The notes under the pieces are model-generated. The model had not been told where the DNA came from. It worked only from the letters and a program-made list of their open reading frames with translations, and did not search any database. Source: an uncultured Eubacteriales bacterium (lineage in GTDB: Bacteria; Bacillota; Clostridia; Oscillospirales; Acutalibacteraceae). Taken from it: a stretch of 7,631 nt of DNA. Both the position numbers and the translations under genes were made by a program. The stretch spans positions 1 through 7,631 of the forward strand of contig CAQJOC010000057.1 of the NCBI GenBank assembly GCA_948815685.1, read 5' to 3'. This document shows, in pieces, positions 1 through 5,939 of this stretch. The first letter of the stretch is position 1. Every line of letters starts with the position of its first letter.

Positions 1-1
1 G

Positions 2-293
2 ATAAATAGTGCACCGGTCGATGTCAGACTATACGACTGATCGATAAATTTCATATTTTTTCTAATTTAGTTTAAATATGAAATTTGCCCACATTTACGA
101 GAAAAAAGTATAATTGTCTTGGATAATGTCAGCCGCCATAAAAACTGAAGTCAAAAAAACTCTCGACTTTACGAATGCCATGTTGTTTGTCTTCCTCCTT
201 ATTCTCCTGATAAAAATAAATTTGAAAAATTTGTTACGTATAAAAGCTAAAAATTTTCCAGCTATTCAGGCTGCTATTATGGATTATTTTTAG
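2..293 (+). pseudogene. IS630-family transposase remnant (C-terminal part, decayed)
   Basis: In one frame (codons starting at 2, 5, 8...) the sequence reads through IS630-type landmarks. At 83-145 it gives a segment containing CPHLREKSIIVLDNVSRHKN, which matches the strand carrying the second catalytic Asp (the DN of the family's vlDNaxfH motif). At 188-232 it gives CLPPYSPDKNKFEKF, the counterpart of the LPPYSPxLNPIEKFW block that carries the catalytic Glu. Stops interrupt the frame at 38-40, 68-70, 146-148 and 248-250. After about 233 the apparent homology moves to another frame (residues KNFPAIQAAIMDYF, ending at the TAG at 291-293). The element is therefore dead, and its 5' part lies outside the window or is lost. 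A 55-codon ORF opening at the ATG at 126 spans part of this stretch but is only a product of the frame shift. Family assignment rests on motif recognition. Confidence 0.72.
46..86. repeat. 13-bp perfect inverted repeat
   Basis: AAATTTCATATTT (46-58) and its exact reverse complement AAATATGAAATTT (74-86) are separated by 15 bases. The transcript could fold into an AT-only hairpin on either strand. No U-tract follows on either side, so it does not look like an intrinsic terminator. It lies inside the decayed transposase, upstream of the recognisable DN motif, and may be a small insertion or a chance AT palindrome. Confidence 0.5.
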
Positions 294-311
294 TCTGATT
301 TGGCACTGTCA

Positions 312-1181
312 TTATTTTTTACCTATTAAGCCCCTGGGAATATTATTTATATCATTGTAAACATAAATATCTTTTATTTCGGCAGTCTTCAAAATTTTGC
401 AGACTGCTTCTTTTTGATTTATTCCAATTTCAAGAGCGACTATTCCACCTTGTTTTATTTTATTAATCCATTTTTTAGCTATAACTCGGTAAAAGTCAAG
501 GCCATCTGCTCCTCCATCTAGGGCAACAGTAGGCTCATACTGGACATCCGGGTGAAGAAATTTTAACTGTTTCGTGGGAATATAGGGAGGATTGGAAATA
601 ATACAATCTATTTGATTATCAATAAAATTTTTATAGTAAGTAAAAACACTCCCTTGTATTACTTTCACATCTAAATTGTTCTTTAAAATATTAGATTTCA
701 AATATTTCAGTGGCTGTTCATAAAAATCCAAAGCTGTAACATTTGCCTTTGAAGCGAAAACTTTCTTAATTGACAATGCAATTGCCCCTGTTCCACTGCA
801 CAAATCGATTATATTTAATGTTTTTTGTGAAAAATTATAACTATTTTTAAGTATATCTATTGTCTTTCGTACCAAAACCTCCGTATCATCTCTAGGAATA
901 AGGACTCCCGGACCTACATCCAAATCAATATCCATAAATTTACAATGTCCGAGTATATATTGAACCGGTATCCCGTTTAGACGCATTTCTATCATTTTAA
1001 AAAACCGATTTGTACTCTTAAAGGATGCTTCATCGTTGCCTTTGATAATAATATCTTTTCGGCTTAAATTAAAACATTCTTCAAAAAGCCATAATACATC
1101 ACTGGCGAAACATTCCAGATTTGCATTTTTAAGTAAACTTATTCCTTTTTGGTAAATTTGGTTAAATGTTAAATTTGTAAT
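312..1181 (-). CDS. prmC: PrmC/HemK, release factor glutamine N5-methyltransferase, probable ATT start
   Basis: PrmC methylates the Gln of the GGQ motif in peptide release factors RF1 and RF2 using S-adenosylmethionine, in the cytoplasm. Visible motifs, numbered from the proposed start, are the SAM-binding DLCSGTG (126-132), the family signature NPPY (197-200), and the preceding QYILG and GPGVLIPRDDTE blocks. The first ATG (993-995, residue 63) would delete the helical substrate-binding domain. The same frame is open back to the kinase stop at 1182-1184 and encodes a typical PrmC N-terminus (YQKGISLLKNAN..., LFEECFNLSRKDII, then the RLNGIPVQYILG block). No ATG, GTG or TTG occurs in that stretch. 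The ATT at 1179-1181 sits 8 bases after a GGAGG and gives 289 residues, close to the usual length of about 280. I infer AUU initiation coupled to the kinase; a near-cognate CTG at 1116-1118 is less likely. Function is secure; the exact start is not. Confidence 0.9.
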   Translation of the reverse strand: MTNLTFNQIYQKGISLLKNANLECFASDVLWLFEECFNLSRKDIIIKGNDEASFKSTNRFFKMIEMRLNGIPVQYILGHCKFMDIDLDVGPGVLIPRDDTEVLVRKTIDILKNSYNFSQKTLNIIDLCSGTGAIALSIKKVFASKANVTALDFYEQPLKYLKSNILKNNLDVKVIQGSVFTYYKNFIDNQIDCIISNPPYIPTKQLKFLHPDVQYEPTVALDGGADGLDFYRVIAKKWINKIKQGGIVALEIGINQKEAVCKILKTAEIKDIYVYNDINNIPRGLIGKK

Positions 1182-2660
1182 TTATTGTTCCTCCGATTTT
1201 GATGGCAAAGAATCGGGAATTTGTTTTATTACAGGTAAAAAAATATTCACTGTTGTTCCGAATCCTTCTTCACTTATTATTTCCAGTGTTCCTCTATGAA
1301 TTTCAATTATCTCACTTACAATTGCAAGGCCTATTCCCGAGCCCCCTTGAGTAGAATTGGCTTTGTAAAATTTCTCCGTTACTCTTGGAAGGTGCGATTT
1401 GGATATTCCACAGCCCGTATCTGTAACGCTTATGCATACTTGAGAGTTTTTTTCCGTAACGCTGACGCTTATTCCTCCTCCTTCAGATGTATATTTAAGT
1501 GCATTGTCTATTACGTTTATAAACACCTGCTTAAGCCGATTTCTATCTCCCATTATAGGAGAAACCATCTTAGGTTCATTGTAAACCAAAGCCTTATTTT
1601 CGAAAGCTGCTCGCTCTTTAAATATATAAACAGCCTCCCCTAATTCTGCAAGAACATCCAGCCTTTCCATAGAAACAGCCATTATTCCACTTTGTAAGCT
1701 TGAAAAATCTAAAAGTTCTTCCACAATTTTTGAAAGCCTTTCAGTTTCATGTACAATAATGTTAAGTCCCTTTTTTATTACGGATTTATCTATTCCGTCT
1801 CCTATGTTCATTGTTTCTGCCCAACCTTTTATCGCAGTTAATGGAGTGCGAATTTCATGAGAAACAGAAGAGATAAAATCATTTTTTATTTTTTCTGCAT
1901 TACCTAGTTCTTCTGCCATATAATTGATAGTATCACAAAGTTCTCCGATTTCATCATTATATTTTTTCATTATTTTTATAGAGAAATTTCCTCGTGCTAT
2001 AAGTTTAGCTATTTTACTTATTTCCATAACCGGATTTATAATAGACTTTATAAATCTTGCGGCAAAAAAGGTTATAAGTATTATACTTATTGTACCTAAA
2101 AATATTAAAATTATTATTGAACATATAATGAATTTATCAATATTCTTTAAAAAAAACACATATTTTACAGATCCAATATATATTCCGGATTTTGTAAAAA
2201 TGTCTCCAGTTGAAGTCATAACATGTTCCCCGGAGGGAAGATATTCGGTCCAAGTCTCGGCAGTTAATTTTGAATTTTTTATGTGACCATTTTTAAAAAA
2301 ATTATAATTTTTATTCAATGTCCCATGAACCGATGTGATTATTTTATCTTTTCTGTCACATATCAATATTTGCAAATTTTCATCGTTTTTACAGCTTTTT
2401 TCTATGTAAATTTTGGAAAAATTTTCAAATTCTTCCGTACCTATGTCAGGTATTAAACTAAATATTTTTGACATTTCTTCAAATCGTCCACAAAGTTCCT
2501 TTTCAAGGCCGTGATAAAAATATCCTTTTATCAAAAATGAGAATAAAATGACAATTAAAATAAAAAATCCCGAAGAAAGTATTAAAGCATTTAGTATCCA
2601 TCTTTTTTTTATGCCATTTACGCTTACTCTTAGCCCGTCTGAATATTTTAATTTTCCCAT
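1182..2660 (-). CDS. Membrane sensor histidine kinase with HAMP domain
   Basis: This is the sensor half of a two-component system, expected to autophosphorylate on His and pass phosphate to the adjacent regulator. In the 492 residues, a first membrane helix lies near 22-45 and an extracytoplasmic sensor region of about 130 residues near 46-173. A second helix lies near 175-203 and a HAMP linker near 204-257. The HisKA phosphoacceptor block SVSHEIRTPL puts the His at 268. The ATPase domain shows N-box IDNALKYT (Asn 386), G1 box DTGCGI (414-419), F box KFYKA and G2 box GGSGIGLAI (439-447). All catalytic boxes are intact. The architecture is PhoR/WalK-like but there is no visible PAS domain. The ATG lies inside the end of the regulator gene (13-bp overlap), indicating coupled translation. 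The signal is unknown, and nothing in the extracytoplasmic part was recognised as a ligand-binding family. Confidence 0.93.
   Translation of the reverse strand: MGKLKYSDGLRVSVNGIKKRWILNALILSSGFFILIVILFSFLIKGYFYHGLEKELCGRFEEMSKIFSLIPDIGTEEFENFSKIYIEKSCKNDENLQILICDRKDKIITSVHGTLNKNYNFFKNGHIKNSKLTAETWTEYLPSGEHVMTSTGDIFTKSGIYIGSVKYVFFLKNIDKFIICSIIILIFLGTISIILITFFAARFIKSIINPVMEISKIAKLIARGNFSIKIMKKYNDEIGELCDTINYMAEELGNAEKIKNDFISSVSHEIRTPLTAIKGWAETMNIGDGIDKSVIKKGLNIIVHETERLSKIVEELLDFSSLQSGIMAVSMERLDVLAELGEAVYIFKERAAFENKALVYNEPKMVSPIMGDRNRLKQVFINVIDNALKYTSEGGGISVSVTEKNSQVCISVTDTGCGISKSHLPRVTEKFYKANSTQGGSGIGLAIVSEIIEIHRGTLEIISEEGFGTTVNIFLPVIKQIPDSLPSKSEEQ
1190..1194 (-). promoter_or_regulatory. Ribosome binding site deciding the prmC start
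   Basis: On the minus strand GGAGG lies within the last codons of the histidine kinase gene, 8 bases before the ATT at 1181-1179. This is ideal Shine-Dalgarno placement for an initiation codon exactly there. It supports translation of prmC from directly after the kinase stop rather than from the internal ATG 186 bases downstream, which has no comparable upstream purine-rich site. Confidence 0.7.
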
Positions 2661-3349
2661 TTATATCCCAATCCCCAAACAGTAATTATATGTTGAGGAG
2701 TAGATGGATCATCTTCCACTTTCATTCTTAAGCGTCTTATATTCACATCTACTATTTTTTCCTCCCCCTCATATGCGTCTCCCCATACATGGTTAAGGAT
2801 TTTTGTACGACTTAAAACGACTCCGGGATTTGAAAAAAAATATTCCATAATTTGGAATTCCACTTGAGTCAATTCTATAATTTTTCCTCTTTTTTTTAAT
2901 GCCCGATTTTTTAAATTGAGTACAAACTCATCAAATTTTATTTCTTCTTTAAAATTATTTTCTGTACGCATAAGGTTTAATGCAACTCTTCTGTAAAGAG
3001 CATCAACCCTTGCAACTAATTCAGAGGGGCTGAAAGGTTTTGTTATATAATCATCCGCACCAAACATAAGACCGCTTATTTTATCCATTTCTTGAGTTTT
3101 TGCGGTAAGAAGAATTATACCAAGAGTACTGCTTTTATTCCTAAGTTCTTTACAAACAGTTAATCCATCCATACCCGGAAGCATTATATCAAGAATAGCG
3201 AGATCAAAATCTCCGTTATACCGGTCAAAATATTCCAAAGCGTCCTCTCCACTTGAGGCATCAATTACATCATAACCAGCTCTCTTCAGATTTATAACCT
3301 CAAATTCACGAATTGCGGTTTCATCTTCAGCCACCAATATTCTTTTCAC
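2648..3349 (-). CDS. OmpR/PhoB-family response regulator (GTG start)
   Basis: This is a DNA-binding response regulator of 233 residues. The receiver domain (about 2-118) shows the acidic pair E8-D9, phosphoacceptor D54 in AILDIMLPGMDG, T82 and K104 in the TKPFSP motif. The C-terminal winged-helix Trans_reg_C domain (about 135-231) carries LTQVEFQIMEYF, VLSRTKILNHVWG, the recognition-helix region VDVNIRRLRMKVE, and the terminal hairpin VWGLGYKWEN. It is full length for the family. The start is GTG at 3347-3349, with GGAGG at 3357-3361 seven bases upstream. An overlapping ATG at 3349-3351 meets a stop immediately and can be excluded. It is the first gene of the operon, its partner is the overlapping kinase, and a strong promoter lies just upstream. 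Specific target genes cannot be deduced. Confidence 0.95.
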   Translation of the reverse strand: MKRILVAEDETAIREFEVINLKRAGYDVIDASSGEDALEYFDRYNGDFDLAILDIMLPGMDGLTVCKELRNKSSTLGIILLTAKTQEMDKISGLMFGADDYITKPFSPSELVARVDALYRRVALNLMRTENNFKEEIKFDEFVLNLKNRALKKRGKIIELTQVEFQIMEYFFSNPGVVLSRTKILNHVWGDAYEGEEKIVDVNIRRLRMKVEDDPSTPQHIITVWGLGYKWEN

Positions 3350-3387
3350 ATTATACCCTCCAGAAGAAAAATTGCAATTATAAGTGC

Positions 3388-3416
3388 ATTATACCATAAG
3401 CAGAATCGGTTGTAAA
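3388..3416 (-). promoter_or_regulatory. Vegetative (sigma-A type) promoter of the regulator-kinase-prmC operon
   Basis: Reading the minus strand, a -35 TTTACA (3416-3411) is followed after exactly 17 bases by a perfect -10 TATAAT (3393-3388). Transcription would begin near 3381, leaving a leader of about 30 bases containing the GGAGG of the GTG-started regulator. No obvious operator-like repeat overlaps it. Confidence 0.8.
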
Positions 3417-3582
3417 ACCTGCTTAATAAAGGGAAAATTCAAAAAACATAGACATAAAACATGCCAAAGAGGAAATCATAATAGACCTATTGCAAAATCA
3501 ACTTGAGACATTAAAAGCTGATATTTTTTATAAATAGAATCTCAAAATTGGCAAATTTTTTCATTTTAGAGTCATCCTTAAC

Positions 3583-3851
3583 TCAATGTCTTGCCTTTTG
3601 TTTAAGAGCATGTTTTAATTTCGCAGGAGGTTTATTGTTTTTTTGTTTATTTTCATAATCACTATTATATAGTTCACACAGTTTAAAAGCGGAATGCAAA
3701 GCATCATCAAGAGGCGGCGAAAGCAATAGGATGTTACGCAGACATCGCTTAAGGTGAGACCAAAATTTCTCAATAAAGCTCTGTTCAGGAGAACAAGGGG
3801 CAAAAAGATAAGCTTGCAATGAGCAGTTTGGGTAGCAGAACACAACCTCAA
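3583..3851 (-). pseudogene. IS630-family transposase remnant (C-terminal part, frameshifted)
   Basis: Two overlapping minus-strand frames share one IS630-type C-terminus. The upstream frame reads TAHCKLIFLP, and the downstream frame resumes at FAPCSPEQSFIEKFWSHLKR, the counterpart of LPPYSPxLNPIEKFWAxLKR with the catalytic Glu in IEKFW. The switch falls in the GGGG run near 3797-3800, consistent with loss of one base. The downstream frame continues through LDDALHSAFKLC and a Lys-rich tail to a TGA at 3583-3585. The N-terminal two thirds, with both catalytic Asp residues, are missing. The rplJ promoter begins about a dozen bases beyond the recognisable remnant. It points toward the remnant at 2-293, with the two-component/prmC operon between them. 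Confidence 0.72.
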
Positions 3852-3863
3852 TTAAAAAATTGC

Positions 3864-3892
3864 TTGACAAATTGTAGGCGATAACATATAAT
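3864..3892 (+). promoter_or_regulatory. Consensus vegetative promoter for the rplJ-rplL operon
   Basis: TTGACA (3864-3869), a 17-base spacer and TATAAT (3887-3892) form an exact consensus sigma-A promoter. Transcription would start at about 3899, immediately before the L10 leader. This strength fits a ribosomal-protein operon that is limited afterwards by feedback on its leader. Confidence 0.88.
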
Positions 3893-3898
3893 GTATAT

Positions 3899-3995
3899 AC
3901 TGTTATCCAAAGACAGTAGGTGCGTATGCATAAAGATTTTATTCTGCCTACCGAGGAACAAGCCGAATGATTTAATAGTGATATTTTGGTTAAAG
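3899..3995 (+). ncRNA. L10 leader RNA (ribosomal protein autoregulatory leader)
   Basis: This is the 5' leader bound by the L10-(L12) complex to repress its own operon in Firmicutes. It contains the conserved strands AAAGACAGTAGGTG (3909-3922) and CTGCCTACCGAGG (3944-3956). GTAGG (3916-3920) pairs with CCTAC (3947-3951), closing a small hairpin ATAAA/TTTAT (3930-3934 with 3938-3942). An outer pairing CCAAA (3907-3911) with TTTGG (3985-3989 region) is possible. The position, between the promoter and rplJ, is what the family requires. Boundaries are approximate. Recognition rests on the conserved sequence and pairing, not on a covariance search. Confidence 0.85.
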
Positions 3996-3996
3996 C

Positions 3997-4033
3997 TGGC
4001 TTTTTCTCTTTAGGAGTTTGAGTCGATTTTTTT
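3997..4033 (+). terminator. Candidate attenuator terminator of the L10 leader
   Basis: TGGCTT (3997-4002) pairs with GAGTCG-type sequence (4020-4025, with G-U pairs), and CTC (4006-4008) pairs with GAG (4014-4016). A UUU/UUU internal loop separates the two helices, and seven T's follow (4027-4033). Upstream AAGCC at 3960-3964 can pair with GGCTT (3998-4002), which would prevent this hairpin, so an antiterminator is possible. The stem is weak, so this is a plausible but unproven attenuator. It lies where known L10 leaders carry one. Confidence 0.45.
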
Positions 4034-4077
4034 GTATATGTGTTTAAATGTATAAAAAGGGGAGGTGTACGCAGAAA

Positions 4078-4608
4078 ATGCCTAATGAGAAAACTTTAGA
4101 ATTGAAAAAGAGTATAGTTGAGAAAATAGCAGAAGATTTAAAAAAATCGTGTACCGGAGTTATTGTGTCTTATAAAGGTATAACAGTTGAAGCAGATACG
4201 AAACTTAGAAAAGAGTTGCGTGAAAGCAGTGTTAAGTATTCCGTTATTAAGAATACAATGCTTAAAAGGGCCGTTAAATTAGCTGATTTGGATATTCCGG
4301 ATGAAGTGTTTAAAGGAAGTACTGCTTTAGCAATATGTGAAAATGATTATCTTGCTCCTGCGAAAATATTATATAATTTTTCTAAAGAAAATGAGTTCTA
4401 TGAAATTAAGGCAGGATTTATTGATGGCAGACTTGCTACAACAGAAGAAATAAAGGAATTGGCAAAGCTTCCACCGAAAGAAGTTCTTATCGCCAAGGCG
4501 CTTGGTGGAATTCAAGCTCCTATTTCCGGCTGTGTTGGTGTGCTTAGTGGCGTACTTAGAGGCTTGGTTGTCGCACTTAATGCTATTGTTGAAAAAAAGA
4601 GTGCATAG
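4078..4608 (+). CDS. rplJ: 50S ribosomal protein L10
   Basis: L10 anchors L7/L12 dimers to the ribosome, forming the stalk that recruits translation GTPases. The N-terminal globular part is clear: LKKSIVEKIAEDLK, then VIVSYKGITV, LRKELRESSVKYSVIKNTM and FKGSTALAI. The C-terminal helix that binds L7/L12 follows PPKEVLIAKALGGIQAPISG and ends VVALNAIVEKK. Starting at the ATG at 4078 gives 176 residues, normal for L10. The ATG at 4048 in the same frame would add ten atypical residues and lies upstream of the GGAGG at 4061-4065, so it is rejected. The gene follows the L10 leader and is 30 bases ahead of rplL, the standard pairing. Usual upstream partners rplK and rplA are absent. Confidence 0.96.
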   Translation: MPNEKTLELKKSIVEKIAEDLKKSCTGVIVSYKGITVEADTKLRKELRESSVKYSVIKNTMLKRAVKLADLDIPDEVFKGSTALAICENDYLAPAKILYNFSKENEFYEIKAGFIDGRLATTEEIKELAKLPPKEVLIAKALGGIQAPISGCVGVLSGVLRGLVVALNAIVEKKSA

Positions 4609-4638
4609 TTTTATATTAATTTTTGGAGGTAAAATATT

Positions 4639-5016
4639 ATGATGTCAGAAAAAACAAAACAAATTATGGAAGAAATAAAATCTATTACTGTATTGGAATT
4701 GTCTGAACTTGTTAAGGCTCTTGAAGAAGAATTTGGAGTTTCTGCAGCAGCTCCAGTAGCAGTAGCAGCTCCGGCAGTAGCAAGTGCAGCGGCGGCAGAA
4801 GAAAAAACCGAATTTGATGTTATACTTAAAGCAGCCGGAGATAACAAGATAAAGGTTGTTAAAGCAGTCAAGGAAATTACCGAGTTAGGCTTAAAAGATG
4901 CGAAGGCTTTAGTTGATGAAGCTCCGAAGCCGATAAAGGAGAAAGTATCTAAAGAAGACGCAGAAAGTATTAAGAAAAAATTAGAAGAAGCCGGAGCACA
5001 GGTTGAAATCAAGTAG
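4639..5016 (+). CDS. rplL: 50S ribosomal protein L7/L12
   Basis: This is the acidic stalk protein present in several copies per ribosome, which contacts elongation and initiation factors. In the 125 residues, the N-terminal dimerisation domain (about 3-34) includes ITVLELSELVKALEEEFGV. An Ala/Pro/Val hinge (about 35-53) follows. The C-terminal factor-binding domain (about 57-125) has DNKIKVVKAVKEITELGL followed by KDAKALVDEAPKPIKE. It is full length and intact. GGAGG at 4625-4629 serves the ATG at 4639; the next codon is also ATG, so the start could be three bases later. It lies 30 bases after rplJ and is certainly co-transcribed. The next gene is rsmA rather than rpoB. No intrinsic terminator is visible after it. 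Confidence 0.97.
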   Translation: MMSEKTKQIMEEIKSITVLELSELVKALEEEFGVSAAAPVAVAAPAVASAAAAEEKTEFDVILKAAGDNKIKVVKAVKEITELGLKDAKALVDEAPKPIKEKVSKEDAESIKKKLEEAGAQVEIK

Positions 5017-5072
5017 TTAAGTATTGATATAAAGATTTTAAATAGTATTTTACAATATTTTTGATATTTGTT

Positions 5073-5939
5073 ATGTATGATTTATATAAAATTAAGGATA
5101 TAAAAAATTTATTGCAAAAGTATAATTTTAAATTTTCTAAGGGCTTAGGTCAGAATTTTATTTCTAATAAATATTTATGTCCCAAAATAGTTAGTAAATG
5201 TGATATTTCAGATCAGACCGGAATTATAGAAATTGGACCCGGAGTCGGTATACTGACATGTGAGTTGGCAGACAAAGCTAAAAAAGTTGTTTCAGTAGAA
5301 ATTGACAGAAATTTATTGCCGATTTTGCGTGAGACAACTTCTCAATACAATAATATTAAATTTATAAATGAAGATATATTGAAAATAAATTTAAAAGAAC
5401 TTATTTCTAGAGAATTTGATGAATTTTTAGATTTGAAAGTATGTTCTAATTTACCTTATTACATAACGTCTCAAGTTATAATTAAACTTTTGGAATCAGA
5501 AACAAAAATTAATTCTTTAATTTTAATGGTGCAAAAGGAAGCTGCAGAAAGAATTTGTGCTTTGCCCGGTTCTAGGGAATGTGGTTCAATAAGTCTATTT
5601 GTCCAGTATTATGCTGATGCGGAAATTCTTTTCAATGTATCTAAAGGCAATTTTATTCCTATACCTAAAGTAGACTCAAGTGTTATAAAAATTACAAAAA
5701 ATCCACACAAATCTTTAAATATAAAAGATAAAAATATATTTTTTAGGGTTGTGAAATCTACTTTTTTACATAGGAGAAAAGTTATATTAAGTTCTTTAAA
5801 TAAAGAATTTAATATTGACAAGGATGAAATAAGTAAAATTTTATCTTTTTGCGGCATTTCTAAATTTAGTCGACCTGAGCAATTATCTTTCGACGGTTTT
5901 GTAAATCTTTCTAACAGTATTTATGATAGGATTATATAA
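5073..5939 (+). CDS. rsmA: 16S rRNA (adenine-N6,N6)-dimethyltransferase KsgA/RsmA
   Basis: KsgA dimethylates two adjacent adenines in the helix 45 loop of 16S rRNA (A1518 and A1519 in E. coli numbering) late in 30S assembly, using SAM. In the 288 residues, GLGQNF (24-29) precedes the SAM motif EIGPGVG (53-59). The acidic residue binding the SAM ribose lies in VEID (75-78), NEDIL (99-103) follows, and SNLPYY (125-130) is the target-adenine motif. The C-terminal rRNA-binding domain follows GNFIPIPKVDSSVI. The ATG at 5073 is preferred because MYDLYKIKDIKNLL is a typical Clostridia KsgA start. An in-frame TTG at 5061 is possible, but neither has a clear Shine-Dalgarno. The gene begins 56 bases after rplL with no terminator between, so read-through expression is likely. 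Its last 57 bases overlap the oppositely oriented transporter gene. Confidence 0.96.
   Translation: MYDLYKIKDIKNLLQKYNFKFSKGLGQNFISNKYLCPKIVSKCDISDQTGIIEIGPGVGILTCELADKAKKVVSVEIDRNLLPILRETTSQYNNIKFINEDILKINLKELISREFDEFLDLKVCSNLPYYITSQVIIKLLESETKINSLILMVQKEAAERICALPGSRECGSISLFVQYYADAEILFNVSKGNFIPIPKVDSSVIKITKNPHKSLNIKDKNIFFRVVKSTFLHRRKVILSSLNKEFNIDKDEISKILSFCGISKFSRPEQLSFDGFVNLSNSIYDRII

Noticed and set aside
126..293. ORF of 55 codons with a hydrophobic middle (FVFLLILLIKI), resembling a small membrane protein
   Set aside because: The neighbouring frame over the same bases gives the IS630 block CLPPYSPDKNKFEKF, so the hydrophobic stretch is an out-of-frame reading of transposase DNA.
1296..2286. 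Plus-strand ORFs of 115 and 120 codons inside the histidine kinase gene
   Set aside because: They are antisense to fully conserved kinase domains, have no ribosome binding site and resemble no family.
3481..3502. ATAGACCTATTGCAAAATC as a possible IS terminus downstream of the right-hand remnant
   Set aside because: It resembles terminal sequences of some insertion elements, but no inverted partner was found near 3850 or in 1-60, so the element ends cannot be supported.
4048..4077. Upstream in-frame ATG for rplJ
   Set aside because: It would place the GGAGG at 4061-4065 inside the coding sequence and add ten residues not typical of L10.
4611..5012. Minus-strand ORF rich in Ala/Ser/Thr opposite rplL
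   Set aside because: It is the antisense reading of the Ala-rich L7/L12 hinge and conserved domain; no binding site.
5017..5072. Terminator between rplL and rsmA
   Set aside because: Only short AT pairings without a stable stem are present, so read-through is more likely.
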